From positions 1 to 46,536 of the forward strand of contig JAUIEM010000010.1 in NCBI GenBank assembly GCA_030428695.1: a DNA stretch of 46,536 bases, in the 5' to 3' direction. This document shows positions 8,864 through 21,130 of the stretch, in pieces; positions within the stretch are counted from its first letter, which is position 1; every line of letters starts with the position of its first letter. This DNA comes from a bacterium (lineage in GTDB: Bacteria > Planctomycetota > J058 > JAJDCP01). The position numbers and the translations under genes are program-made. The notes below the pieces were generated by a model, which was not told where the DNA came from, did not search any database, and saw nothing but the letters and a program-made list of their open reading frames with translations.

Positions 8864-9290
8864 AGCCTCCCCTGCACGGCCGCTGCGCCCTGCGCTGGCG
8901 GTCGAGCTCGCGCTTGACCTCGCGCCAGGCGCGGAGCCCCTCGGGGCCGCGCAGATAGTCCATGAAGACGCGCCAGTCGGTCCGGCTCAGGCGCTGCATC
9001 ACCGTCGGCAGACGTCCGGCGCGCACCAGCCGCCGGGTCCAGGTCGCGACCGGCCGGCAACCCCACCACAACAGCTCGCAGCGGGTGTCCTCGGCGCCCG
9101 GCAGGAGCAGCAGCCGCGGGTCGACCTCGGTCCAGCCGAGGGGGCCGGCGCGGACCACGAGCTCCTGGACATGGTTCAGGTCGAGCTTGTCGAGCAGGCA
9201 GAACAGGGCGAAGTCGCCGCGGTCGCGGTAGCAGCGCCAGAGCTCCTGGTGCAGGCGGGCGAGGGTCGGACAGTCGAGCAGGGCGGGCAT
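8817..9290 (-). CDS. Hypothetical protein, about 157 residues
   Basis: ATG at 9288-9290 is preceded by GGAGGAAA, a strong ribosome site. The first 140 residues look like a helical soluble domain (LARLHQELWRCYRDRGDFALFCLLDKLDLNHV..., LPGAEDTRCELLWWGCRPVATWTRRLV, MDYLRGPEGLRAWREVKRELDRQRR). The last 20 residues are Arg/Ser-rich and run antisense into the glyoxalase 3' end, so the true C-terminus may be extended read-through. No family is recognised. It lies downstream of the pseudokinase gene on the same strand and may belong to its transcription unit. Confidence 0.55.
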   Translation of the reverse strand: MPALLDCPTLARLHQELWRCYRDRGDFALFCLLDKLDLNHVQELVVRAGPLGWTEVDPRLLLLPGAEDTRCELLWWGCRPVATWTRRLVRAGRLPTVMQRLSRTDWRVFMDYLRGPEGLRAWREVKRELDRQRRAQRPCRGGFSAPAGSRCRSRSGP

Positions 9291-9390
9291 CGGGTTTCCT
9301 CCAACGGTGGCAGGGAGGAAACAGCAACCGGCGGGCCTCTCAGGGTCCGGGCTGCAAGCTGTTGCTGCACTGCAGGTTGGGGAAAGCACC

Positions 9391-9428
9391 GACGGCGTCT
9401 GTCCGTCGGAAGGGGACAGACACCTGTC
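9391..9428. repeat. REP-like hairpin GTCTGTCC/GGACAGAC
   Basis: A perfect 8-bp stem, GTCTGTCC (9397-9404) with GGACAGAC (9414-9421), has a 9-bp loop in the gap after the pseudokinase gene. A related GTCTACCCGTCGGAAGG occurs at 911-927 and shares 15 of 17 bases with the left arm and loop. There is no T-run, so a terminator role is unsure. Confidence 0.45.
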
Positions 9429-9433
9429 GGCGA

Positions 9434-12400
9434 CTACTCCGTCTCGAGGACGATGCTCCGCACCAGCCGCAGGCCGGCGGTGCCCGGCTTCAGCGCGCCC
9501 TCGGGCTGGCGTGCCGCCGCCCGGCAGTCCGCCTCCGGGCTCGCCCAGGCGCCGCCACGCAGGACACGGTCGCCCTCGAGCATCACGCCGATCGGGTCGA
9601 CGGCGGCGGCGTCCCCGAGGGGCCCGTAGACGTCCCAGCACCACTCGAAGACGTTGCCGTGCATGTCGTACAGACCCCAGTCGTTCGGCGCGTAGCTTCC
9701 GACCGCGGCGCTGGCATCGGCCTCGAAGCGCGCTTCGTCGTCCTTGAGCGAACGCCCGAAGGCGAAGGGGTCGCGGGAGCCGGCCCGGCAGGCGTACTCC
9801 CACTCCGCCTCGGTCGGCAGCCGGTAGCCGCTGCGCTCGCGTCCGAGGTAGCGGACCTGCGCGGCGAGCAGGCGGCCGCCGGCGTCGCGTTCCTCGTCCT
9901 CGAGGGCGTAGACCGGGTCGAGGCCCTCGATCGAGGACAGGGTGTTGCAGAAGTCGATCGCCTCGAGCCAGGACAGGTTGTCGACCGGCAGCTCCTCGCC
10001 CTCGTGCAGCGACGGGTTGTATTCCATCACGCTCTCGAAGCGGGCCTGGGTCAGCTCGTGGGCGGCGAGGTAGAAGGCGTGGCTGAGCGTGACGGTGTGG
10101 CGCTCTTCGTCGTCGTCCCGGCCGCGCTCGCTCGAGGGCGAGCCCATCAGGAACTCGCCGGGCGGAATCAGGGCGAAGTCGATGCCGAGGGCGCCCCGCG
10201 CCGCGACGGGCAGGAACACGTCGTGGGTCGCCGCCTCCTGCACATTGGTCGGCTTCCACCACAGCCCGGCGTCGGTCATCCCTTCGATCATCTTCTCGAG
10301 GTAGAAGTACCGGGTGATGACCTCCTGCAGGGCCAGGGAGTAGCGGACCGTCGCGAGGTCGGGCTCGTCGACCAGCTGCTCGAGGTCCTCGAAGTCGTTC
10401 TGGAAGGCGCGGTCGAGGGCCTGGACCGCCTTCTCTGGCTCGCCGCCGAGGGCCCAGGCGCGGGCGAGCTGGTAGGGGGCCTCGGCGGTGTACGGCGAGA
10501 GCGTCGCGGCGACCTCGAGGTTGCGCACCGCGTGGGCGAGCAGCGCGGCGTCGCCGGGCGTCTCCCGCAGCCGCTCCAGAGCCTCGCTGCCCTCCGTGAA
10601 GCGGCGCAGGTGCTCCTCGTCGAGGGCCTTCTGCGGGATGTCGATCTCGATGTCCGTCTCGTTGCCCGCCAGGTCGCTCGCCGTCAGGAAGAAGGTCGTC
10701 TGCCCGCCGCCGAGCAGATGCCGGATCTCGACCCGGCGCCCGCGCACCGGCTGCGGATCGGCGATCTCGACCTGCACGCTGGCGAGGTCTTCGTCGGCCT
10801 GCAGGGTGACGAAGCAGGTGTCGTAGGAGAGGACGACGTCCGCGACGATCAAGGTCGGCTCGGTCAGGTCGACCCGCACCTCGATCTCCCGCTGGGTGCG
10901 GTTCCCCGCCCGGTCCTCGGCGCTGAGCGCGATGGTGTGGCGGCCGTCCTCGAGGTCGAGCAGCCCCCAGTAGTTGCCCTCGAGCTTGCGGAGGACCTCG
11001 CCGTCGGCGCGGACCTCGACGATGTCCTCGCCGGGGACGTCGAGCTCGACCTCGAGCCCCATCGATCCGAGCAGGGCCCCGTCGGCAGGCGCGATGACCC
11101 GGATCTCCGGCTTCTCGCTGTCGACCTGCACCTCGTGCTGGGCGCGGGCCTCCCGTCCGCGGGCGTCGACGAGCAGCGCCTCGACCGTCGTCGTACCGTT
11201 CGCGCGGACCTCGATCTCCGCCTCGTACAGGTCGCCGCGGCGCCGGGCGGCGACACCGTTGACCTGCAGCCGCTCGACCTCGCCGCTGAGGACCTCGACG
11301 GTCACCGTCAGCGCCGTGCTCTGCACCCACGCGCGGTCGGGGCTGCGGATCGCGATCTCCGGCAGGCTGGTGTCGACCTCGATCGAGATCGTCGTCGGCC
11401 AGGCGGTGCCGAGCGCGTCGCGGGCGGTCGCGGTCAGCTCGTGCGCGCCCTCGGCCAGCGCGAGGGTGGCGGAGAACTCGCCCGGAGCGGTCTGTTCGAG
11501 CGTCTGCCCCGCGACCTCGACCGCCCGCAGGGTCGGTCCGGCCTCGACGACCACGCGCACAGACTCCGAGCCGAGCAGGTCGCCAGGAAGTGGCGTGCGG
11601 AAGCTGATCGCCGGCGGCTCGGGGTCGACCGTCACCGTCATCACGAGGACCTCCCGGGCGGCCTGGAGGCGGATCTCGTTCGGGCCCGGCTCGAGCTCGA
11701 GGGAGGCGCTGAAGCCGCCGTCGGCGGCGAGGGTGATCTTGCGGCCGTCGACCTCGACGAAGTCGACGGTGCGGGAGCTTCCGGCCAGCTCTTCGACCCG
11801 ACCGCGCAGGTCGAAGCGCAGGGTGTGCACGGTCTCGCCGTCCGCGGGCATGAGGCCGACGAAACGGACCGGCGTCGTGACCGCCTGCTCGATGATCTCG
11901 TCTTCGCCGCCGGCGTTGTCTTTCGGGAACAGGCTCTGGCGGAACAGGAACACGAGGAACAGGAGCGCCGCGACGCCGACCATCGCCGCGATGATCTTCA
12001 GCTGGGGCTGGCCGGCGGGCGCGATGCGCCGCGGTGGGGGCAGGTCGGGGATCTTGAACTCGCCGGTCTGGGGCCGGTCGAGCTTGACCGGCACCGGTGC
12101 GCGCAGCCGCTGGGAGATGCGCCCCTTGTCGCGCGCCTCGCCGGCCAGGGGCGCGAGCCGCTCGGCGAGCTCCTCGGCGTTCGCGAAGCGGTGCCCGGGC
12201 TCCTTCTCGAGCAGCTTCATCACCGTCGCCTGCAGGGCCGGAGAGAGCCCGGAGCGCTTGCTGGCGAGGTCGGGCGGCTCTTCGAGCAGGTGCTTGACCA
12301 TCAGGTTCGCGATCGACTCCTCGCGGAAGGGCGGGGCGCCGGTCAGCATGGTGAAGAGCAGGCAGCCGAGGCTGTACAGGTCGGCGCGGTGGTCGACAGC

Positions 12401-12976
12401 GACGTTGCCGCGGCACACCTCGGGGGCCATGTATTCCGGTGTGCCCTGCACGACCCGGGTCTGGTCGAGGGCGTTGGAGACCTCGCAGCGCGTCGGCAAG
12501 CCGAAGTGGGCGATCTTGACGCGGCCCGCCCGGGTCAGGTGGATGTTGCCCGGATGCAGGTCGCCGTGGCGGACGCCGACCTTTTCCGCGGCGACGAGGC
12601 CGAGGGCGATCTGGTGGGCGATGCTCGCGGCCTTCTTCTCCGGCAGCGGTCCGAGCTCGGCGATCTGCTGCCCGAGCTCGCCCCCTTCGGCGTGCCGCAT
12701 CGCGATGCAGAACTCGCCCTGCGGCTTGAGCATGCGGAAGGTGCGGAGGATGTACGGGCTGTTGGTGCGCGCGAGGGCCTGGGCCGAGCGGATGAGGGTC
12801 TCGAGGGTCCCGCGGTCGGTCGCGTACTCCGGGGCGAGGACGCGGAAGGCGACGTGCTCATCGAGGGCCGTGTGGTGGGCGAGGAAGATCGTGCCGAGGC
12901 GGTCTTCGCGCAGCTTCGACTCGATCTTGTAGTCGGAGACCGTACGGCCGAGGAACCTGTCGTGGGAGGCGCTCAC
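9434..12976 (-). CDS. Pseudokinase - transmembrane - Ig-like repeats - FGE-domain protein
   Basis: 1180 residues from GTG 12976, chosen for its GGAG spacing; GTG 13021 would add 15 residues but lacks a ribosome site. Residues 8-285 form a Ser/Thr-kinase-like fold with APE intact (TPEYMAPEV). The VAIK Lys is Arg45, HRD is HGD (137-139), DFG is HFG (157-159), and the Gly-rich loop is gone. One membrane helix (about 320-342) separates it from about 450 residues of beta-rich repeats (DPEPPAISFRTPLPGD..., DTSLPEIAIRSPDRAW..., DSEKPEIRVIAPADG...). A helical TPR-like stretch and an FGE-type domain (about 905-1180; SGYRLPTEAEWEYACRAG, DMHGNVFEWCWD, RVLRGGAWAS) follow. It was probably derived from a sensor kinase and now acts as an inactive scaffold. 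Confidence 0.88.
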   Translation of the reverse strand: MSASHDRFLGRTVSDYKIESKLREDRLGTIFLAHHTALDEHVAFRVLAPEYATDRGTLETLIRSAQALARTNSPYILRTFRMLKPQGEFCIAMRHAEGGELGQQIAELGPLPEKKAASIAHQIALGLVAAEKVGVRHGDLHPGNIHLTRAGRVKIAHFGLPTRCEVSNALDQTRVVQGTPEYMAPEVCRGNVAVDHRADLYSLGCLLFTMLTGAPPFREESIANLMVKHLLEEPPDLASKRSGLSPALQATVMKLLEKEPGHRFANAEELAERLAPLAGEARDKGRISQRLRAPVPVKLDRPQTGEFKIPDLPPPRRIAPAGQPQLKIIAAMVGVAALLFLVFLFRQSLFPKDNAGGEDEIIEQAVTTPVRFVGLMPADGETVHTLRFDLRGRVEELAGSSRTVDFVEVDGRKITLAADGGFSASLELEPGPNEIRLQAAREVLVMTVTVDPEPPAISFRTPLPGDLLGSESVRVVVEAGPTLRAVEVAGQTLEQTAPGEFSATLALAEGAHELTATARDALGTAWPTTISIEVDTSLPEIAIRSPDRAWVQSTALTVTVEVLSGEVERLQVNGVAARRRGDLYEAEIEVRANGTTTVEALLVDARGREARAQHEVQVDSEKPEIRVIAPADGALLGSMGLEVELDVPGEDIVEVRADGEVLRKLEGNYWGLLDLEDGRHTIALSAEDRAGNRTQREIEVRVDLTEPTLIVADVVLSYDTCFVTLQADEDLASVQVEIADPQPVRGRRVEIRHLLGGGQTTFFLTASDLAGNETDIEIDIPQKALDEEHLRRFTEGSEALERLRETPGDAALLAHAVRNLEVAATLSPYTAEAPYQLARAWALGGEPEKAVQALDRAFQNDFEDLEQLVDEPDLATVRYSLALQEVITRYFYLEKMIEGMTDAGLWWKPTNVQEAATHDVFLPVAARGALGIDFALIPPGEFLMGSPSSERGRDDDEERHTVTLSHAFYLAAHELTQARFESVMEYNPSLHEGEELPVDNLSWLEAIDFCNTLSSIEGLDPVYALEDEERDAGGRLLAAQVRYLGRERSGYRLPTEAEWEYACRAGSRDPFAFGRSLKDDEARFEADASAAVGSYAPNDWGLYDMHGNVFEWCWDVYGPLGDAAAVDPIGVMLEGDRVLRGGAWASPEADCRAAARQPEGALKPGTAGLRLVRSIVLETE

Positions 12977-13042
12977 GGGGATCGTCTCCAGGCTGGGCGG
13001 CGAGCTCGGGCCCCCGGGCACCAGGGCGCCGGATGGAGGGGC

Positions 13043-14011
13043 TCAGTCTTCGTCGTCGTCTTCGTCTTCGTCGTCGTAGTCTTCGTCGTCCTCGTCCTCG
13101 TCGTCTTCGTCCTCCGCCTCATCTTCGGCCTTGGGCTGCTCCTCTTCGGGTTCCTTCTTTGCCTCATCGTCGGGCTTGGGCTCTTCCTTCTCTTCCTCAG
13201 CGGGCTCTTCTTCCTGCTTGTCCTCGGGCATGGTCGGTTTCTTGCGGCGCTTGACGTTCGCCATCGCGACGTTGCTGTGCTTGTACTTGGCGTCCTTCTT
13301 CTTGCCGCCTTTGGCCGCCCCCTCGTCCCCGGCCTCTTCGCCCTCCTCGTCGTCGGCGTCCTTGCCTTTGCGGCGCTTGACGCCCTTGAGGAGGAAGTCG
13401 GCGTTCTCGGAGTCCGGTTTCTCTTCGTCCTCACCGCCGCCCTTCTTCTTGCCCTTGGCGACGCCGGCCTTGGCCGCATCGCCCTTGGCCTTGCCGCCGC
13501 CTTCGCCCTTCCCGGCGTCGTCGGCTTCCTTGGCCTTGGCCTCTTCTTCGGCCTTCTTCTTGGCTTCTTCCTCTTTCTTCTTCTTTTCCTCGGCCTTCTT
13601 CTTCTTCTTCTCTTCCTTCTTCTTCTTCTTTTCTTCCTTCTTCTTGGCTTCCTCTTCCTCGCGCTTCTTCTCTTCTTCCTGCTTCTTCTTCTTGCGCTTG
13701 CGGAGGAGATACCAGGCGAGGGCCCCACCGGCGACGAGGGCGATCGCGCCACCGATCATCCATTTTGTCTTCGACGACATGCCCTTGGCCTTCTCGCTCG
13801 CCCCGGTCAGGCGACCGATGCGCTGGGCCTGGTACATCTTGGAGCGCATGCCGCCCATGCCGCCGCGCATCATGCTGCCGCCGCCGCTCATGCCGCCGCC
13901 CATGCCGCCGCGACCCATGCCGCCGCCCATGCCGCCGCCCATGCCGCCGCGCATCATGCCGCCGCCCATGCCCATGCCGCCGCCCATGCCCATGCCGCCG
14001 CCCATCATCAT
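13043..14011 (-). CDS. Met/Gly-rich, Lys/Glu/Asp-rich membrane protein of unknown function
   Basis: 322 residues of extreme composition. Residues 1-55 are Gly-Met repeats (GGGMGMGGGM-like), then a short RSKMYQAQRIGRLTG segment. One membrane helix at about 82-103 is followed by a basic patch (RKRKKKK). About 60 residues of alternating Lys and Glu probably form a single charged helix. A mixed Lys/Gly region follows, and finally an acidic Asp/Glu tail (DDEDEDDEDYDD). No family is recognised. Codon runs create long TTC/TCT tracts on the plus strand. It lies 40 bp downstream of the 1305-residue protein and 66 bp upstream of the pseudokinase gene, suggesting one operon. Confidence 0.75.
   Translation of the reverse strand: MMMGGGMGMGGGMGMGGGMMRGGMGGGMGGGMGRGGMGGGMSGGGSMMRGGMGGMRSKMYQAQRIGRLTGASEKAKGMSSKTKWMIGGAIALVAGGALAWYLLRKRKKKKQEEEKKREEEEAKKKEEKKKKKEEKKKKKAEEKKKKEEEAKKKAEEEAKAKEADDAGKGEGGGKAKGDAAKAGVAKGKKKGGGEDEEKPDSENADFLLKGVKRRKGKDADDEEGEEAGDEGAAKGGKKKDAKYKHSNVAMANVKRRKKPTMPEDKQEEEPAEEEKEEPKPDDEAKKEPEEEQPKAEDEAEDEDDEDEDDEDYDDEDEDDDED
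13847..14011. repeat. Short tandem repeats encoding Gly-Met tracts
   Basis: GCCGCCCAT and variants recur roughly fifteen times in 165 bp, encoding the Gly-Met N-terminus on the minus strand. The region is likely prone to length change. Confidence 0.7.
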
Positions 14012-14051
14012 GATGCGAGGTCTCCTCTGGCTGTGTGTCGCTCGGCGCCGC

Positions 14052-17969
<3,918 letters not shown>

Positions 17970-18002
17970 CGGGTGTTTTGCGGCGTCATCGTCTTATTGT
18001 AC

Positions 18003-18896
18003 TCAGAGACTCGCGCGCAGCGCCCCCTCCAGCTCTGAATACTCGAAGCGGTAGCCCGCCTCTTTCGCCTTCGCGCAGCTCGTACGCTGGGATGCGAGGA
18101 GGGCTCCGGCGAATTCTCCGAACAACATCTTCAGGCCGAAGCCCGGCACGGGGAAGATGGTCGGACGGCGGAGAACCCTGCCGAGCGTCTTGGTGAAGTC
18201 GCGGTTGGTCACCGGATCCGGGGCCGTGTTCAGCGGCCCGCGGAGGTCGTCGTTGTCCGCCGCGAACAGCATCAGCCCGACGACGTCGTCGACGTGCACC
18301 CAGGGCATGTACTGGCGGCCGGAGCCGATCCTGCCGCCGACACCCATCCTGAACGGGGTCAGCATCTTGCTCAGGGCGCCGCCGCCGGGACCGAGCACGA
18401 TGCCGATGCGCAGGAGCACGACCCGGATGCCGAGCGCCTCGGCCTTGCGCGCCTCGTCCTCCCAGGCGACGCAGACCTCGGCGAGGAAGTCCTCGCCGGC
18501 GGGCGCATCCTCGTCGAGCACCGCGTCGCCCCCGTCGCCGTAGTAGCCGACCGCGGAGGCGGAGACCAGCACCTTCGGGCGCTCTTCCAGCTGTGCCAGG
18601 CCGGCGACGAGCTGGCGGGTGCCGAGCTCGCGGCTCGCCCGGATGCGCTCCTTCTTGGCCTTCGTCCAGCGGCCCTCGGCGACCGGTTCGCCCGCGAGGT
18701 GGAAGACGCGGTCGACGCCGGCGAGGGCCTCGGCGGGAGGAGGCCCGGCGGTGAGGTCCGGCCAGCCGAAGGCCCGGACTTCGCCGAGCTTCGCCCGCGC
18801 GCTGTCGGGGTTGCGGCTGAGCACGTGGGGAGCGTCGAGGCGTGGACAGAGGGCGCGGCCGATCAGGCCGGTCGCGCCGGTGACGAGTGCTGGCAT
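18003..18896 (-). CDS. TIGR01777-type NAD(P)-dependent epimerase (YfcH-like)
   Basis: 297 residues, the usual family length. The Rossmann motif TGATGLIG (residues 6-13) binds NAD(P). HLAGEPVAEGRWTKAKKERIRASR and SASAVGYYGDGGD are signature stretches of this SDR family, with the YYGD tyrosine in the active-site region. VHVDDVVGLMLF and the C-terminal DUF1731 part (GPLNTAPDPVTNRDFTKTLGRVLRRP, ending ASQRTSCAKAKEAGYRFEY) complete it. The substrate is unknown; homologues are linked to cell division or envelope sugars only by context. It precedes the 1305-residue gene by 33 bp on the same strand and could supply its promoter. Confidence 0.9.
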   Translation of the reverse strand: MPALVTGATGLIGRALCPRLDAPHVLSRNPDSARAKLGEVRAFGWPDLTAGPPPAEALAGVDRVFHLAGEPVAEGRWTKAKKERIRASRELGTRQLVAGLAQLEERPKVLVSASAVGYYGDGGDAVLDEDAPAGEDFLAEVCVAWEDEARKAEALGIRVVLLRIGIVLGPGGGALSKMLTPFRMGVGGRIGSGRQYMPWVHVDDVVGLMLFAADNDDLRGPLNTAPDPVTNRDFTKTLGRVLRRPTIFPVPGFGLKMLFGEFAGALLASQRTSCAKAKEAGYRFEYSELEGALRASL

Positions 18897-18984
18897 GGAG
18901 CCTCCGGGCTGGCGCGCCCCACCGCGCGTCGGGTTCTACAGCCAGTGTGGATGGTCCGGGGGCAGGTGTCCAGAGGGGCGGGCG

Positions 18985-20052
18985 TCAATGGTCCCCGTGG
19001 TCGCCCTCGTGGACGTCCTCGTGGAAGCCCTCACCGAGCCCGTCGCGCAGCTCGCGGAAGGCCTGGTAGGCCTCGTAGCTCGCCTGGTCCTGGGGCAGGG
19101 GCGCGAGGCTGTACCAGGCCTGCTCGCGCACGGTCCAGTCTTCGTCGGGGTCGCCGACCCGCGCGGCCAGGGCGGCGCGGCTGGCGGGGGTCCAGACGAC
19201 GGTCTGGCTCAAGGCGAACGCGGCGCCGGCCCGCACATCGGGAGACGGGTCCCGCAGACCGGTCAGCACCGTGTCGAGGTCGCCCGCTTCGTGTGCCCAC
19301 TCGGCGAGCGCGATCACGCTGCGGCGGCGCAGCTCGGCGTCGCTGGCCCCGGTCAGGGGGGACAGCACCGCGCGCACCTCGCGCGCGTCGGCGGGGGAGC
19401 TGACCCCCGGGTGCAGCGCGTAGACCGCCGCGCCGAGCACCTCGTTGTCCTGCTCGTTGCGCAGGATCTCGACGACCCCGGCGCGGGTCTCGGGGTTCTC
19501 GATGTTCAGGCGGTCGAGCAGCTCGAGGCCGAGCAGGCGCTGGTCGCGGTTGCCGGTGCGGGCGAGGGCGAGGGCGCGCGCCTCGACCTCCGGGTCGGGC
19601 AGGAGGCCGAGCACGACGGCGAGCTCGGCCGCCTTCTCGCTGCCCGCCGTCTGGGCGAGCTCGTCGAGGGCGAAGCGCAGCGCCTCGGGGTTGCGCGCGA
19701 GCTCTTCGAGCAGCTTCTGCTGCGTGTAGGCCCGCAGCTGATCTTCCTCTTCGCCCTCCTCGATGCCCATCAGGGCGACGATCAGCCGCTCGGTGGCGCG
19801 GCGCAGCGCCGCGTCGGACTGGACCTCACCATCGGCGGGATCGTCCGCGGGGGCGCCGTCGTCGGGCAGCGCGAGCGGCTCCACCCCCTGCTCCGCGAGC
19901 TGTTCGCGGAGCATCGAGACCTCCTGGTGCAGGCGCTCGACGCGGGCGCGCCCCACGCCCTCGGGCGCCGGCGGCTCGCCGCGCAGGACGTAGCCGAGGC
20001 CGACGCCTCCGAGGGTTCCGACGATCACGAACAGCCAGGCGGGAGACTTCAC
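18985..20052 (-). CDS. Membrane-anchored HEAT-repeat protein
   Basis: 355 residues. One N-terminal helix (about 6-24) is followed by a coiled stretch (residues 37-55, RVERLHQEVSMLREQLAEQ), an acidic linker and then about six HEAT/PBS-lyase-like helical repeats (LLPDPEVEARALALARTGNRDQR, LRDPSPDVRAGAAFALSQ, GDPDEDWTVREQAWYSLAP). The C-terminus is His/Asp/Glu-rich (HEDVHEGDHGDH) and could bind metal. The start codon overlaps the stop of the upstream MepA-like gene (ATGA), so the two are coupled. It probably acts as an envelope scaffold for the endopeptidase; this is inference from coupling. Confidence 0.8.
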   Translation of the reverse strand: MKSPAWLFVIVGTLGGVGLGYVLRGEPPAPEGVGRARVERLHQEVSMLREQLAEQGVEPLALPDDGAPADDPADGEVQSDAALRRATERLIVALMGIEEGEEEDQLRAYTQQKLLEELARNPEALRFALDELAQTAGSEKAAELAVVLGLLPDPEVEARALALARTGNRDQRLLGLELLDRLNIENPETRAGVVEILRNEQDNEVLGAAVYALHPGVSSPADAREVRAVLSPLTGASDAELRRRSVIALAEWAHEAGDLDTVLTGLRDPSPDVRAGAAFALSQTVVWTPASRAALAARVGDPDEDWTVREQAWYSLAPLPQDQASYEAYQAFRELRDGLGEGFHEDVHEGDHGDH

Positions 20053-20996
20053 TGAACGCGGATGTGCATGTGGTGGTGGTGGTTGCTCCAGTTCTGCACG
20101 TACCAGAGCGAGTTGTAGATCGAGGCGTCCTGGAAGCCGATCACCGAGATGCTGAGGTTCGGACGCGCGTAGTCGACGATCCAGCGCCGGTTGCGGTAGC
20201 TGGAGTAGGCCGACTGGTAGACCGTCAGGGGGCCTTCATAGGTCGAGCTGGAGATCGGGCGGATGTCGATGTCCTTGCCGTTGCGATGGCTCTGATGCGG
20301 AGCCATGTAGCCGCCGTTGGCGAGGGAGACGTTGCCGATCACGACGCGCGGATAGCCCGGGTTCTGGGTCTTCCACTGACCGGCGGCGCGCAGGGTGCCG
20401 TAGACCAGAGCGGGGGTGCCCCAGCGCTTGTGGCTGTACGAGTAGGTCGTGTAGCCGTGGCCGCTCGCCGGCACCTGGACGAAGCCGACCGCCGAGGTCG
20501 GCAGGTTGCCCGCCGGCGCCGGGCTGCTGGTGCTCGGCGGGGGCGAGGAGCTGGCGCCCGTGCTGAGGTAGGCGCCGTGGACCCAGCGCAGCCCGCCCCC
20601 GTAGGCGATCTTCTTCCAGGACCCGCTCGAGCCGACGATCACCCACTTCGAGTCGCGGGCGGCGCGTCCGACGACGCCGTAGCCCGTGCTCGGGCCGCGG
20701 CGGACGTTGAGCAGGCTGGCGGTGACGCGCGCGGGGGTGCCGCTGGTCGTGCTGAGGTAGCTGCCGTGGACCCAGCCGGTGCCGTTTTTGTACCAGATCT
20801 TGTGCCAGACACCGGAACGACTGACCGAGACGTATTGCTGGTCGCGGTAGACCAGGCCGAGCTTGCCGTAGCCGGTGCTCGGGCCGGTGCGGACGTTCAG
20901 CGCGCTGGCGGTGATGCGAACGACCTGCTCCTGGGCCGTCAGGCCGGAGCAGAGGAAGAGCAGGACCGTCACCAGGGTGAGTATGCGGCGTGCCAA
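20049..20996 (-). CDS. SH3-domain penicillin-insensitive murein endopeptidase (MepA/M74-like)
   Basis: 315 residues from TTG 20996, which has GGGAGGG seven bases upstream and yields a clean signal peptide (ARRILTLVTVLLFLCSGLTAQ). ATG 21044 would add 16 residues without a good ribosome site. Two bacterial SH3 repeats (about 25-82 and 88-146) share the LNVRxGPSTGYG motif, then a Ser/Pro linker. The M74 catalytic domain (165-315) shows SHRNGKDIDIRP (His237, Asp244) and HHHHMHIRV (His309, His311), the zinc ligands of MepA. It should cleave D-Ala-mDAP cross-links in periplasmic murein, the SH3 domains binding wall. It is operonic with the HEAT protein. Confidence 0.88.
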   Translation of the reverse strand: MARRILTLVTVLLFLCSGLTAQEQVVRITASALNVRTGPSTGYGKLGLVYRDQQYVSVSRSGVWHKIWYKNGTGWVHGSYLSTTSGTPARVTASLLNVRRGPSTGYGVVGRAARDSKWVIVGSSGSWKKIAYGGGLRWVHGAYLSTGASSSPPPSTSSPAPAGNLPTSAVGFVQVPASGHGYTTYSYSHKRWGTPALVYGTLRAAGQWKTQNPGYPRVVIGNVSLANGGYMAPHQSHRNGKDIDIRPISSSTYEGPLTVYQSAYSSYRNRRWIVDYARPNLSISVIGFQDASIYNSLWYVQNWSNHHHHMHIRVQ

Positions 20997-21130
20997 CGGA
21001 GTGCCCTCCCGATGCTGTGTCGTCTGTACCATCAGTTTGCCCATCGCTGACGCGATCCGTGCAAGAAAAGTTGCAAGAAAACGGTCTACTGCATCTTTTT
21101 CTTTGCGGGGCGCGTCCGAGGAGGTCCGCG

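Noticed and set aside
13847..14011. Possible CRISPR array from regular short repeats
   Set aside because: The repeats are contiguous, codon-phased and lack unique spacers.
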